A stretch of 64,000 nt of DNA from Bin80 sp965116685 (GTDB taxonomy: Bacteria > Bacteroidota > Rhodothermia > Rhodothermales > Bin80), in assembly GCA_965116685.1 (NCBI GenBank), contig OZ220707.1, positions 930,001 through 994,000 of the forward strand, given 5' to 3'. Positions 34,024-44,250 of this stretch are shown here, piece after piece. Both the position numbers and the translations under genes were made by a program. Below the pieces are notes generated by a model. The model did not search any database. It was not told where the DNA came from and saw nothing but the letters and a program-made list of their open reading frames with translations. Position 1 is the stretch's first letter. Each line of letters starts with the position of its first letter.

Positions 34024-34590
34024 CTACAGCAGTTTGATATTCAAAAGCTTGAGTGCCTGCTTTTGGGGAGGAGTGATGTCCTTGATCATGACGACTTTGG
34101 GATCTTTCCTGGCACTATTTTCCGGCTTGACCATCAAGCGGCACACCTTTGAAAGTTCTTCCATCAGACCTTCAAGGCTCCGCACCCTTTCGCCCGTTGC
34201 CGTCCGTTTCGTGGTTGCCTTCTTTTTCGCGGATTCAGAGGGTTTGGAGGCCCCAACGACATGTTCGCGCTGGGTTCGTCTTGCTTCCAGATCGTCCTCC
34301 GCAAACAGCATGGGAGCCAATGCCCGGCGCAGATGATATTCCACATAGTAGGCCAGCATGCACAAAAAGACATGTGCCACGACCCGGTCTTGGGTGCGAT
34401 GGTGAATGGGACGCACCTGCAACGACATGGATTTCATCGTGCGGAAGGCCATCTCCACCGTGGGAAGACGTTTGTAATTGGTGACCAACTCGGCCGCGTC
34501 CGGCCCCGATTTCAGACTGGAACGGATGGCGTACAGGCCATCGAGTCGGTCTGCCTGCACGTCGAGAAACGACTCAATCCGATCCCCCAC
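34024..34590 (-). pseudogene. IS1634-family transposase relic (C-terminal ~188 codons)
   Basis: The translation has the hallmark C-terminal third of IS1634-type transposases: DGLYAIRSSL, then YKRLPTVEMAFRTMKSM, VRPIHHRTQDRVVAHVFLCML and YVEYHLRRAL. The catalytic glutamate region (VEMAFRTMK) is present. Everything upstream of DRIESFLDV is missing: the frame begins at a non-family GTG at 34590, and typical transposases of this family have 450-600 residues. No right-hand terminal repeat was found. It is a deletion relic, lying 130 bp upstream of the second giant gene. Confidence 0.88.
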
Positions 34591-34720
34591 AACTCACAGC
34601 TTAGAGACCTGGTTTACAAGCTCGAACATTATCATGAACCCGTAAATCGTTATCTTAGAAACCGCGTCATGCGCCCTTTTAGCCAACTAACTTTGGCGCA
34701 TCTCCTCTGAAATTTGTGAG

Positions 34721-37700
34721 ATGGTGAATTTTACATTTCAACATAGAAAGGATAGTTTGGAGGCCTTCTTCACCGAGGCCTTGCGGGTTTGTGTATTGTT
34801 GTTGTTTTCGATCTTCATTCCCACCACTTCCCAGGCACAGGTTCGACAAATCCAAATCAATCCCAGTGTGAATACTGCGTCCTTGCCCAGTTCGGGGGCC
34901 GAGGTTTCTGAAGAAATTCTGAGGGTTGGCATTTCGGGAAACTCCATTGAGTCTGTGGATGAATTGCGTCCATCGAGTCCACGACTGTGGAATGCAGACA
35001 TGGGAGGAGTTAATCTGTTTCGGCTTCCCGAGCCGTGGATCCATGATGCGGCCCCTTTTCCTCATGATGCATTGATCGGTCCTGTCTGGAATCTGGGGAT
35101 GAGTGGGCTGTCGAATCAGGCAGTAGACCAAGAAAATGGAGCGAGGCAGTTTTTAAGTCTGCCGGGGGCGACCAATCGTGCGCAGGATGCGGTTACGATT
35201 CTGGAGGGGAACGAAAAAGTATATAATGTCTCTCTTGACACGCAGCCTTCAAGCGAGGTGACCGTGACGATCACAGTTGATCAGGGCACAAAACTGACTG
35301 TGAATCCCACCACCTTGACATTTCCGGTTGGGGCCTGGGATACTGCACAGCCAGTTACTCTAACTGCGGAGGAGGATAGTGATAATACCACTGATACCGT
35401 AAACCTAACGCTTGCAAATTCAGGAGGCGATACCAGTTCAAAACAGGTAGCCGTAACCATCGTGGATGACGAAATCATCTGGGAACTCACCCCTCTGTCC
35501 ATGCAGGAAGGGGATGCACTCCGTTTTCCTATCCAGCTTCTAAATCGTTTGGGGCAACCTTCAGGGGATGTAACCTTTAAGATCACCGGATATGATGAGA
35601 ATACTGTGATCCCGAAACCAACACCGCTCAAGTTTCGGGCAAGAAATTGGCCAAAACCTAAGCGATTATCTTTGGTTGCACTGCAGGACCAAGACAGTGA
35701 CGATGAGCTGGAAACCTTGATCTTCACCGCGACGGGCGGGGGATATGACGGTTTACAGTATTCGCTGGATGTTAGAATTCAGGATGTGCCACCTAATGAG
35801 GAGATAGTGCCAGAGGGGGAGAGTATCATTATCAAGGAGTACTATTACAGGCGGGCATCACCTCCTGAACCAGGTGTGACATATATAGCGCAATGGGATA
35901 TACCTGATGATGCAGACTTAACGATGAAGCCGTCGGTGGCGAATTTCACGCCAGGCTCATGGTTTAGATGTCCACATAGAGGAATACTCAAATATTGTTC
36001 TCCTACTGGGCCAATTGAGATCGCTGCGGCGCATGACGCAGACAAAGAAGACGACCAAGAATATTTGATCCTATTGATTACGCAGCCTAGTCTCGGTGCG
36101 TCCGTGTCCGTGAATGTTAGGGTTTCAGATGACGATGACCCAGGGCTTGTGGTCAACCCGTCGTCCATTGAGATTACAGAGGGGGGAGATTCCAAAACTT
36201 TTACGGTTAAGCTTTCTGAGCCGCCTCTGGGGGATTTTGGCAGCAACGATGTCACCGTACGTGTTCCTAGTCCCAGGGATCTAACGGCGAAGCCATCCCG
36301 CTTGACCTTTACGAGTGAAAACTGGAACACCGAACGGACCGTGACACTCACGGCAGGTCATGATTCTGACCTTGATGATGATTTCGAAAAGCTATGGCTG
36401 ACTGCAAGTGGGGGTGGTTATGATTTAGAGCGAGCCCGTGTATCGGTGAAGATCATCGACGATGATGACATAGTGGTATTCTTTGACTCGGACAAGAGCA
36501 GTACAAAAGAAGGTGAAGGCACAAAAATTGTGATTATCACGGTTTCCCCCGCACACTATGTTCCGTCAACCTTTAGGCGTATAGGCGGAACTGCAACGCT
36601 CGGGGCAGACTACACAATCAGTGACCGCACTAGACGGAGGGTAGGAAATAGTTTTAAGTTTAGTATTCCAGTAAACATTGTAGATGATTCGGTGCAAGAG
36701 CAGCCCGAAACGCTGATTCTAACACTTAATCCAGGATACGGTTTTGTTGTCGGAACCCCGAGTGAACATACACTGACCATTGAAGATAACGATGACCCGG
36801 TGGTCTCCTTTGATGTGCGAGAAAATAGCGCACCAGAAGATAAAGGTACGTACGATGTCGTAGTCAATCTTTCGCCTGCACCTGCGTCCGCGATTTCCAT
36901 AAACTATTCGCCTACAGGAACTGCAACCCAGGGGGCGGATGCGGACTACACCGTTTCTGGGACGACGATCCAGGTTGATGCCAATACTGCTTCGATGAAG
37001 TTCCCGGTGACCATCATCGACGATCAGGTGCAAGAGTCGGATGAAACGGTAATTCTAACGCTTGATTCAGGAACCGGCTACACGGTCGGAACCTCGAATG
37101 AACATACACTGACCATTAAAGATAACGATGCCCCAGTGGTCTCCTTTGATGTGCGAAAAAGTAACGCACCAGAAGATAAAGGTACGCACGAGGTCGTGGT
37201 CAACCTTTCGCCTGCACCTGCGTCCGCGATTTCCATAAATTATTCACCTACAGGAACTGCAACCCAAGGGGCGGATGCGGACTACACCGTTTCTGGGACG
37301 ACGATCCCGGTTGATGCCAATGCTGCTTCGGTGAAGATTCCAGTGACCATCAATGACGATGAGATAGACGAGTTGGCCGAAACGGTAATTTTAACGCTTG
37401 ATTCAGGAACCGGCTACACGGTCGGAACCCAGAATGAACATACACTGACCATTAAAGATAACGATGCCCCAGTGGTCTCCTTTGATGTGCGAAAAAGTAA
37501 CGCACCAGAAGATAAAGGTACGCACGAGGTCGTGGTCAACCTTTCGCCTGCACCTGCGTCCGCGATTTCCATAAATTATTCACCTACAGGAACTGCAACC
37601 CAAGGGGCGGATGCGGACTACACCGTTTCTGGGACGACGATCCCGGTTGATGCCAATGCTGCTTCGGTGAAGATTCCAGTGACCATCAATGACGATGAGA

Positions 37701-40700
37701 TAGACGAGTTGGCCGAAACGGTAATTTTAACGCTTGATTCAGGAACCGGCTACACGGTCGGAACCCAGAATGAACATACACTGACCATTGAAGATAACGA
37801 TGACCCAGTGGTCTCCTTTGATCGGGATAAAATTAGTGTAGGCGAAGATGCGGGTACGTACAATGTCGTGGTTAACCTTTCACCTGCGCCTGCATCCGAG
37901 ATTTCCATAAACTATTCACCTACAGGAACTGCAACCCAAGGGGCGGATGCGGACTACACCGTTTCTGGGACGACCATCCGGGTTGATGCCAATATCCCCT
38001 CGGTCAAAATCCCGGTGACCATCATCGACGATAAGGCGCCAGAGTCGGATGAAACGGTAATTCTAACGCTTGATTCAGGAACCGGCTACACGGTCGGAAC
38101 CCCGAATCCACATACCCTAACGATCAGTGATAACGATGTAGCCGGGGCGGGGCTGGTGGTGAGTCCCCCATCGGTAAAGATGAATGAGGGGAGTTCCCAG
38201 GACTTTACGGTGGCGTTATCTGCTGCGCCGAAGGGCAGTGTTACGGTGACGGTTCCCGCATTCACGAACCCGGATCTAACGCGGGATCAATCCACGTTGA
38301 CTTTTACGACTGTAAACTACAGCCAGCCCCAGACCGTGACGGTATCCGCGGCGGAGGATGCAGACACCGCCAATGAGTTTGAATCCATTACTCTGACGGC
38401 TAAAGGCGGAGGATATGATGGAGTAAAAAAAGATGTCCGGGTCAGTGTAGAGGATAACGATGTGGGCGGGGCGAGTCTGGTGGTGAACCCGCCAACCGTG
38501 CAGATGAATGAGGGGAGTTCCCAGGACTTTACGGTGGCGCTGTCTGCTGCGCCGAAGGGCAGTGTTACGGTGACGGTTCCCGCATTCACGAACCCGGATC
38601 TAACGCGGGATGAATCAACCTTAATGTTTACGATTGCAAACTACAGCGAGCCCCAGACGGTGACGGTATCCGCGGCGAAGGATGCAGATACCGACAATGA
38701 GTCTGAATCCATTACTCTGACGGCTAAAGGCGGAGGATATGATGGAGTAAAAAAAGATGTCCGGGTCAGTGTAGAGGATAACGATGTGGGCGGGGCGAGT
38801 CTGGTGGTGAACCCGCCAACCGTGCAGATGAATGAGGGGAGTTCCCAGGACTTTACGGTGGCGCTGTCTGCTGCGCCGAAGGGCAGTGTCACGGTGACGG
38901 TTCCCACATTCACGAACCCGGATCTAACGCGGGATCAATCCACGTTGACTTTTACGACTGCAAACTACCGCATTGCCCAGACCGTGACGGTATCCGCGGC
39001 GGAGGATGCAGACACCGCCAATGAGTCTGAATCCATTACTCTGACGGCTAAAGGTGGAGGATATGATGGAGTAAAAAAAGATGTCCGGGTCAGTGTAGAG
39101 GATAACGATGTGGGCGGGGCGAGTCTGGTGGTGAACCCGCCAACCGTGCAGATGAATGAGGGGAGTTCCCAGGACTTTACGGTGGCGCTGTCTGCTGCGC
39201 CGAAGGGCAGTGTCACGGTGACGGTTCCCGCATTCACGAACCCGGATCTGAGTCGGGATCAACCAACTCTAAGGTTTACGACTGCAAACTACCGCATTGC
39301 CCAGACGGTGACGGTGACCGCGGCGGAGGATGCAGACACCGCCAATGAGTCTGAATTCATTACTCTGACGGCTAAAGGAGGAGGATATGATGGAGTAAAA
39401 AAAGATGTTCGGGTCAGTGTAGAGGATAACGATGTGGGCGGGGCGGGGCTGGTGGTGAACCCGCCAACCGTGCAGATGAATGAGGGGAGTTCCCAGGACT
39501 TTACGGTGGCGCTGTCTGCTGCGCCGAAGGGGGAGGTCACGGTGACGGTTCCCGCATTCACGAATCCGGATCTAACGCGGGATCAATCCACGTTGACATT
39601 TACGACTGCAAATTATCGCACTGCCCAGATGGTGACGGTATCCGCAGCAAAGGATACCGACACCGACAATGAGTCTGAATCCATCAGGTTAACGGCCCGC
39701 GGGGGCGGGTATGATGGGGTCTCAGCGACGGTACGGGTAACGGTTTTGGACGGCGGTCGTCCCCCCATCCCGACCGTGCGTCTCGTCGCAGCGCGCTCAA
39801 CCGTGAATGAGGGGGAATCCGTTGACGTGACCGTGGAGGCGTCCACCAGTTTTCTGAAAGATGTGCAGATCCCACTGGATTGTGACGACCGCACCACAGA
39901 GCCCGATGATTATCGGTGTCCGGCAATCGTGACCATTCCGGCGGGCGAGTTTTCCGGGGTGGGAAGCATTTTCATTGAGGAGGATGATCTTGCGGAGCCG
40001 GATGAGGAGTTTGTGGTGTCTCTGGGGCGATTGCCTTCCGGCATGGTGGAGGGGAGCCCGAGCGTTCAACCGATCACGATCATCGACAATGATGATCCTC
40101 CGCCTGTTGAGATCACTCTGGAGGTGCATCCCAACCCTGTGAATGAAGGAAATTCCACGCAGGTGAGGGCCGTGCTGAGTGGCGGGGTCTTGGCAAAGGA
40201 TGTTACGATTCCGCTTGCCTGCAGCCCGCTCACGGCGGAGGGCGGGGATTACCAGTGTCCTTCCCAGGTACGTATTTCAGCGGGAGCGCCTTCTGGGGAG
40301 GTTAAACTGGAGACGCTCGTGGACGAGGACACGGACAATGAACAGTTCAGCGTGGCTTTTGATGCCGTTCCTCCAGAGGTGGAACCGGGGTCGCCGCTTT
40401 CGGTGGTGGTGACGATTTTGGACACAACGCCGGCCATGGTCACGCTTTCGGTTTCTCCGGCGGAGGTTGAGGAGGGTCGCAGTGCACCGTTAACAGTGGC
40501 ACTTTCTGCGGCGCAATCCGAGAAGGTGAGGATTCCCATTGTTTGCATCCCGATGGACGCAGAACCCCACGAGTATCGCTGTCCATCGCATGTGGAGGTG
40601 TCATCTGGACAGCGTTCGGGGTCGGCATCCATTTCGGTGGAGGAGGATGATATTGCAGAGTCCAATGAGGTGTTCACGGTCGCTCTCGGCACAGGTATGC

Positions 40701-43639
40701 CGCCGGGCACGGTTGCGGGCACCCCCTCTGTACAGAGGGTGACGATCCTGGATAATGATGCTGTGGGGATCGAATTGGTTCCCACCTCTCTGAATATGGT
40801 GGAGGGAGTGCCTGCGGACTACACGGTGCGCCTTTCGTCAGAACCGGTCGCATCGGTGATGGTGCAGATCACGGAATTGGGCGGGAGACTCACGTGGACG
40901 CCTCCGGAATTGGTGTTCACGTCGTCGGACTGGAATACCCCGCAGTCGGTGACCGTGGAGGCGGAAGAGGACGAGAATACGGCATCGGAAACCACCACAT
41001 TGACGCATCTGTCGACGAGCGTGGATCCAGGCTACAGCGGGCGGATGACCAACCTGCCGGTGAGTGTGGCCGACAGTGGTACGCCGAACCTGGTGGTGAG
41101 TCCAAGTGAGCTCTCCATCCCGGAAGGGGGCTCAGGGGTGTTCACCGTGTTGCTTGTGACGGAGCCATCCACCCCGGTGACCGTGCAGGTCCCGCTCTTC
41201 GAGAACCCGGACCTGACCCGGTCTCAAGAGACGCTCAGGTTTACCTCGTTGAACTGGCATGAAGCGCAAACCGTCACGGTGCGGTCGGCAGAGGATGCCG
41301 ATGCGGAGGCGGAGGTCCCGGAGTCTCTGCAACTGACCGCGACCGGTGGAGAGTACACCGGGATCACGGGAACGGTCTTGGTTACGGTCGTAGAGAAGGA
41401 TCAGAAAGGGATTGAGCTGCGCCCCTCTTCCCTGACCTTGGCGGAAGGAGGGCCGGCCGGTACGTATACCGTACAACTCCGGTCTGCTCCCACCTCCGCG
41501 GCGCGGATCACAATCACCGGACATCCAGAGGAGAAGGTCACGTTGACGCCGGAATCGCTGACGATCACGGCCTCGAACTGGAATGTTCCTCAGACGATCA
41601 CGGTTCAGGCGGAGGACGATGCAGATCTTGATGATGCGGCATTCACGCTCCTTCACACGGCGGTTGGGGGTGGTTATGACGATCAACGTGCAGGCCTGCC
41701 GGTACGGGTCGAGGACAAAGGGGAGGATGCATTGACGATTTCGATTTACGATGCACGGGTGAGCGAGCCGGCGGAGGTGGTGAGTCTTCGTGTGGAGCTC
41801 AACCGAGCGTCGGATGAGGTGGTGACGGTGCAATATCAGGCGGTGGATGAGACGGCGGAGTCGGGATCAGACTATACGGCATCTCGGGGGATTGTGATTT
41901 TTGATGCGGGTGCGACCCGGGGGGTGATTGAGATTGAGATTACCGATGATGAGCTGCCGGAGTCAACGGAGACGTTATCGGTGACGTTGTCGAAGCCGCG
42001 CGGTGCAACGATTGCGCGGGGCACGGGCCGGGTGACAATTCTGGACAATGATTCGAGAGCCCGGATCTGGGTGGACGATGCGGTGGGATTTGAAGACGCG
42101 GGGATGGTCCGCTTTACGGTACATTTATCGCAGCCGGATACGGAGTCGATCACGGTCCACTATCAAACGGAGAATGGTACAGCGGTGGCGGGGGAGGATT
42201 ATCATGCGGCGAAAGGAACATTGACGTTTGCACCGGGGGTGGTGGAAGAGGAGATTGAGGTGCGATTGCTGGATGATGGTCTGGATGCAGAGGAAGAGAT
42301 GTTCTCGGTGCATCTGGAGAGTTTTGGGAAGACGCACATTGAGAAGGGGGTTGCAGTGGCAACGATCCAGAAAACGATGTCCGTGAATAGAGCGGTGCTG
42401 AAGGCGTACATGGCGCGGTTTGTCCGGACTTCAACGATTCAGATTGTGGATGCGTTACAGGAGCGCTTGCGTTCGTCAACGGCGGGTTCTTCGTGTTCGG
42501 CGGGGCAGCGCGCTGCGTTGGCGCAGGTCTGGGGAACGGCGACGGACTGGGATCCGTCCCTGGGGGAGCTGTTGGCGGGGTGCCGGGTATCGCAGGAGAT
42601 GCATACCGGAGGGGGGGTGTTCGGCGTATGGGGCAACGGCGCGTTCACGCGATTCAATGGTCGTGCCGAGGCGGCGCTGCATGTGCGGGGCGAGGTGACG
42701 ACGGCGATGGTGGGGACGGACTACCGTTGGAATGGAGGCTGGCGGGTCGGGGTTCTGGTGTCGCACAGTCAGGGAGACGGGTCATTTACCGCGAATACGG
42801 ATGCAGGAGATGTGGCATCGGGGCTCACGGGGCTGGTTCCGTATGTGTCGATTCAGGGGGAAGACTGGGGCGCATGGGTGGCGGCGGGATATGGCTGGGG
42901 GCGGGCAGAGGTGCCGGAGTTGGAGGGAGATCTGGTGTCGCGGTTTGGTGCGATGGGAGTTCAAGGGGCGTTGGCATCACGCGGTGTGCTTGGACTGAAC
43001 TACCATGGAGATGTGCTGGTGACCGGTGCCGAGGTGGAGGAGTATGATATGACGGCGGAGGTGTATCGGGTTCGGGCCGGTGTGGAAGCGAATGCGCGGA
43101 TGAGTGATGGGGTTCGTCCGTATGTGGAGGTGAATGTGCGTCAGGATGGGGGGAGTGCAGAGACGGGTACCGGGCTGGAGCTTGGGGGCGGGGTTCGTGT
43201 CTCGTACCCGGGCTGGCGCTTGAAGGGGGAGGTGCGGACGCAGGGTCTGGTGATGCATACGGCGGACGGGTTTACGGAATGGGGGATGTCGGGGATGGTG
43301 CAGGTGGGCGGGGGCTCCGAAGGGTTGATGGTGGCGGTCCGTCCCTCCTGGGGACCGCGTCATGGTGGTGTGCTGCATCAGCAGCACTTGGAGACGACCC
43401 GCACACGGGCAAACCTGCATCGGACGGAGTTGGAGTTGGCGTACGGCATCCCCTTCAACGCGGGGGTGATGCGACCGGTGATGGGCATGACGCAACTTGC
43501 CACCGGACGGATGTATCGTGTGGGCGCAGAGCTGCGGCCGTGGGATCAGGCAAGCATCTCCCTCTCGGGACTGGCACAGTCCCATGCAAACTCGCAGACG
43601 CAGATCGGCGTAAACGTGCAGGGATCGATCAGATACTGA
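34721..43639 (+). CDS. Giant secreted Calx-beta repeat protein with autotransporter-like C-terminal barrel (paralogue 2)
   Basis: A 2972-residue paralogue of the protein at 6185. Residues 1-39 are a signal peptide (cleavage after TTSQA). The unique N-terminal region shares the SSPxLWxxDxG block with paralogue 1. About 20 Calx-beta repeats follow, including two homogeneous arrays: residues ~696-1143 (four 112-residue units) and ~1145-1684 (five 108-residue units). Later repeats (1700-2500) are diverged and include Cys-containing units (LDCDDRTTEP, LACSPLTAE). The linker has two cysteines (SSCSAG, LAGCR). The final 340 residues (from ~2633, FGVWGNGAFTRFNG) parallel paralogue 1 closely and end in SIRY. 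It is probably a surface adhesin exported through Sec and anchored by its own barrel. Flanks are IS relics on both sides. Confidence 0.9.
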   Translation: MVNFTFQHRKDSLEAFFTEALRVCVLLLFSIFIPTTSQAQVRQIQINPSVNTASLPSSGAEVSEEILRVGISGNSIESVDELRPSSPRLWNADMGGVNLFRLPEPWIHDAAPFPHDALIGPVWNLGMSGLSNQAVDQENGARQFLSLPGATNRAQDAVTILEGNEKVYNVSLDTQPSSEVTVTITVDQGTKLTVNPTTLTFPVGAWDTAQPVTLTAEEDSDNTTDTVNLTLANSGGDTSSKQVAVTIVDDEIIWELTPLSMQEGDALRFPIQLLNRLGQPSGDVTFKITGYDENTVIPKPTPLKFRARNWPKPKRLSLVALQDQDSDDELETLIFTATGGGYDGLQYSLDVRIQDVPPNEEIVPEGESIIIKEYYYRRASPPEPGVTYIAQWDIPDDADLTMKPSVANFTPGSWFRCPHRGILKYCSPTGPIEIAAAHDADKEDDQEYLILLITQPSLGASVSVNVRVSDDDDPGLVVNPSSIEITEGGDSKTFTVKLSEPPLGDFGSNDVTVRVPSPRDLTAKPSRLTFTSENWNTERTVTLTAGHDSDLDDDFEKLWLTASGGGYDLERARVSVKIIDDDDIVVFFDSDKSSTKEGEGTKIVIITVSPAHYVPSTFRRIGGTATLGADYTISDRTRRRVGNSFKFSIPVNIVDDSVQEQPETLILTLNPGYGFVVGTPSEHTLTIEDNDDPVVSFDVRENSAPEDKGTYDVVVNLSPAPASAISINYSPTGTATQGADADYTVSGTTIQVDANTASMKFPVTIIDDQVQESDETVILTLDSGTGYTVGTSNEHTLTIKDNDAPVVSFDVRKSNAPEDKGTHEVVVNLSPAPASAISINYSPTGTATQGADADYTVSGTTIPVDANAASVKIPVTINDDEIDELAETVILTLDSGTGYTVGTQNEHTLTIKDNDAPVVSFDVRKSNAPEDKGTHEVVVNLSPAPASAISINYSPTGTATQGADADYTVSGTTIPVDANAASVKIPVTINDDEIDELAETVILTLDSGTGYTVGTQNEHTLTIEDNDDPVVSFDRDKISVGEDAGTYNVVVNLSPAPASEISINYSPTGTATQGADADYTVSGTTIRVDANIPSVKIPVTIIDDKAPESDETVILTLDSGTGYTVGTPNPHTLTISDNDVAGAGLVVSPPSVKMNEGSSQDFTVALSAAPKGSVTVTVPAFTNPDLTRDQSTLTFTTVNYSQPQTVTVSAAEDADTANEFESITLTAKGGGYDGVKKDVRVSVEDNDVGGASLVVNPPTVQMNEGSSQDFTVALSAAPKGSVTVTVPAFTNPDLTRDESTLMFTIANYSEPQTVTVSAAKDADTDNESESITLTAKGGGYDGVKKDVRVSVEDNDVGGASLVVNPPTVQMNEGSSQDFTVALSAAPKGSVTVTVPTFTNPDLTRDQSTLTFTTANYRIAQTVTVSAAEDADTANESESITLTAKGGGYDGVKKDVRVSVEDNDVGGASLVVNPPTVQMNEGSSQDFTVALSAAPKGSVTVTVPAFTNPDLSRDQPTLRFTTANYRIAQTVTVTAAEDADTANESEFITLTAKGGGYDGVKKDVRVSVEDNDVGGAGLVVNPPTVQMNEGSSQDFTVALSAAPKGEVTVTVPAFTNPDLTRDQSTLTFTTANYRTAQMVTVSAAKDTDTDNESESIRLTARGGGYDGVSATVRVTVLDGGRPPIPTVRLVAARSTVNEGESVDVTVEASTSFLKDVQIPLDCDDRTTEPDDYRCPAIVTIPAGEFSGVGSIFIEEDDLAEPDEEFVVSLGRLPSGMVEGSPSVQPITIIDNDDPPPVEITLEVHPNPVNEGNSTQVRAVLSGGVLAKDVTIPLACSPLTAEGGDYQCPSQVRISAGAPSGEVKLETLVDEDTDNEQFSVAFDAVPPEVEPGSPLSVVVTILDTTPAMVTLSVSPAEVEEGRSAPLTVALSAAQSEKVRIPIVCIPMDAEPHEYRCPSHVEVSSGQRSGSASISVEEDDIAESNEVFTVALGTGMPPGTVAGTPSVQRVTILDNDAVGIELVPTSLNMVEGVPADYTVRLSSEPVASVMVQITELGGRLTWTPPELVFTSSDWNTPQSVTVEAEEDENTASETTTLTHLSTSVDPGYSGRMTNLPVSVADSGTPNLVVSPSELSIPEGGSGVFTVLLVTEPSTPVTVQVPLFENPDLTRSQETLRFTSLNWHEAQTVTVRSAEDADAEAEVPESLQLTATGGEYTGITGTVLVTVVEKDQKGIELRPSSLTLAEGGPAGTYTVQLRSAPTSAARITITGHPEEKVTLTPESLTITASNWNVPQTITVQAEDDADLDDAAFTLLHTAVGGGYDDQRAGLPVRVEDKGEDALTISIYDARVSEPAEVVSLRVELNRASDEVVTVQYQAVDETAESGSDYTASRGIVIFDAGATRGVIEIEITDDELPESTETLSVTLSKPRGATIARGTGRVTILDNDSRARIWVDDAVGFEDAGMVRFTVHLSQPDTESITVHYQTENGTAVAGEDYHAAKGTLTFAPGVVEEEIEVRLLDDGLDAEEEMFSVHLESFGKTHIEKGVAVATIQKTMSVNRAVLKAYMARFVRTSTIQIVDALQERLRSSTAGSSCSAGQRAALAQVWGTATDWDPSLGELLAGCRVSQEMHTGGGVFGVWGNGAFTRFNGRAEAALHVRGEVTTAMVGTDYRWNGGWRVGVLVSHSQGDGSFTANTDAGDVASGLTGLVPYVSIQGEDWGAWVAAGYGWGRAEVPELEGDLVSRFGAMGVQGALASRGVLGLNYHGDVLVTGAEVEEYDMTAEVYRVRAGVEANARMSDGVRPYVEVNVRQDGGSAETGTGLELGGGVRVSYPGWRLKGEVRTQGLVMHTADGFTEWGMSGMVQVGGGSEGLMVAVRPSWGPRHGGVLHQQHLETTRTRANLHRTELELAYGIPFNAGVMRPVMGMTQLATGRMYRVGAELRPWDQASISLSGLAQSHANSQTQIGVNVQGSIRY
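36805..38148 (+). repeat. Tandem array A: four 336-bp units in giant gene 2
   Basis: Unit starts (the ctcctttgat motif) fall at 36805, 37141, 37477 and 37813, an exact 336-bp period (112 codons). Reading units 2 and 3 base by base I find only two differences in 336. Units 1 and 4 are more diverged. Confidence 0.95.
38153..39772 (+). repeat. Tandem array B: five 324-bp units in giant gene 2
   Basis: The ctggtggtga motif recurs at 38153, 38477, 38801, 39125 and 39449, an exact 324-bp period (108 codons). Long blocks (NEGSSQDFTVALSAAPKG in protein) are identical between units, while the strand following YNxPQTV varies. Array A and array B abut but differ in sequence and period, so they expanded independently. 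Confidence 0.95.
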
Positions 43640-43756
43640 TTTGCTTCCAGCAGGACTCCCAAAGTTCGAAACGTCCCGCGTGTCGCTCTTACGACAACAT
43701 GACATTTTTCGGACGCATCCAGGTAGGACTCATGAACTTCGGAACAGGCGCTCCTT

Positions 43757-44140
43757 TCAGATGGCGATACCAAAATAGCAGGCGGCGCCCACGGTCGTGC
43801 CCCAGTTATTGTCAAACGGCAGGGCGGAGATAATCAATGCCAGACCCGGCAGGGATAAGAGAAGGAAATCCCGGTAAGGTGCAATGCATTCCCGCCATGA
43901 AACCCCGGCCAGCCGGAGAATCACAAATAATTGGATACTGCGTACAATCGCACCAGTCACACCAGCGGCGATCAGCATGATGTCAACACTCCCCGATAGG
44001 CCTCCCAGAATCAATGCCGACGGTAGGCACACGAGTAAAAGCAGGGCCATCAGAAAATCCAGCCGCTGACGTTCCGTCACATCATACACCCGTGTCAGCG
44101 GAGATGCAATGGAATTAGTTTCCACAGAAGACTGGATCCA
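43757..44140 (-). pseudogene. C-terminal fragment of a Wzx-like polysaccharide flippase
   Basis: About 125 codons on the minus strand with the sequence pattern of the last membrane segments of an oligosaccharide flippase: SPLTRVYDVTERQRLDFLMA, several hydrophobic spans (LLLLVCLPSALILGGLSG, LLLSLPGLALIISALPF), and QLFVILRLAGVSWRECIAPY. The open frame continues to 44197, but those extra codons are antisense to an IS256 transposase relic and are not part of the gene. A full-length flippase has more than 400 residues, so over two thirds are missing. It shows that a polysaccharide gene once stood here before IS-linked deletion. Confidence 0.65.
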
Positions 44141-44250
44141 GCGCGGGAAGCATTCCTCCGAGCACTGGACCGGTACGGCCAAACCAAAGATCTGCACAAT
44201 GGTGAAACTTCATGACTTCGCCTGAACCTCAACTAAATTTGGGACATCCA
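44140..44250 (+). mobile_element. IS256-type relic: transposase 3' end plus terminal repeat
   Basis: The plus-strand frame from 44147 reads EAFLRALDRYGQTKDLHNG...ETS-stop, matching EAFLRTLDRHGKTKNQYNG at the end of the 31449 transposase. It is followed by aactaaatttgggacatcc (to ~44249), closely similar to that element's terminal repeat. It comes from a different, diverged member of the family. The rest of the element is gone, and the outer end abuts the 188-bp repeat exactly. Confidence 0.85.

Noticed and set aside
36805..39772. Regular direct repeats that might suggest a CRISPR array
   Set aside because: The periods are 336 and 324 bp, all coding and in frame, with no short repeat-spacer structure and no cas genes.
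38317..39897. Series of antisense open frames of 90-94 codons, nearly identical, at 324-bp spacing
   Set aside because: They are reverse-strand shadows of the array B repeats in giant gene 2; the sense frame is one long protein.
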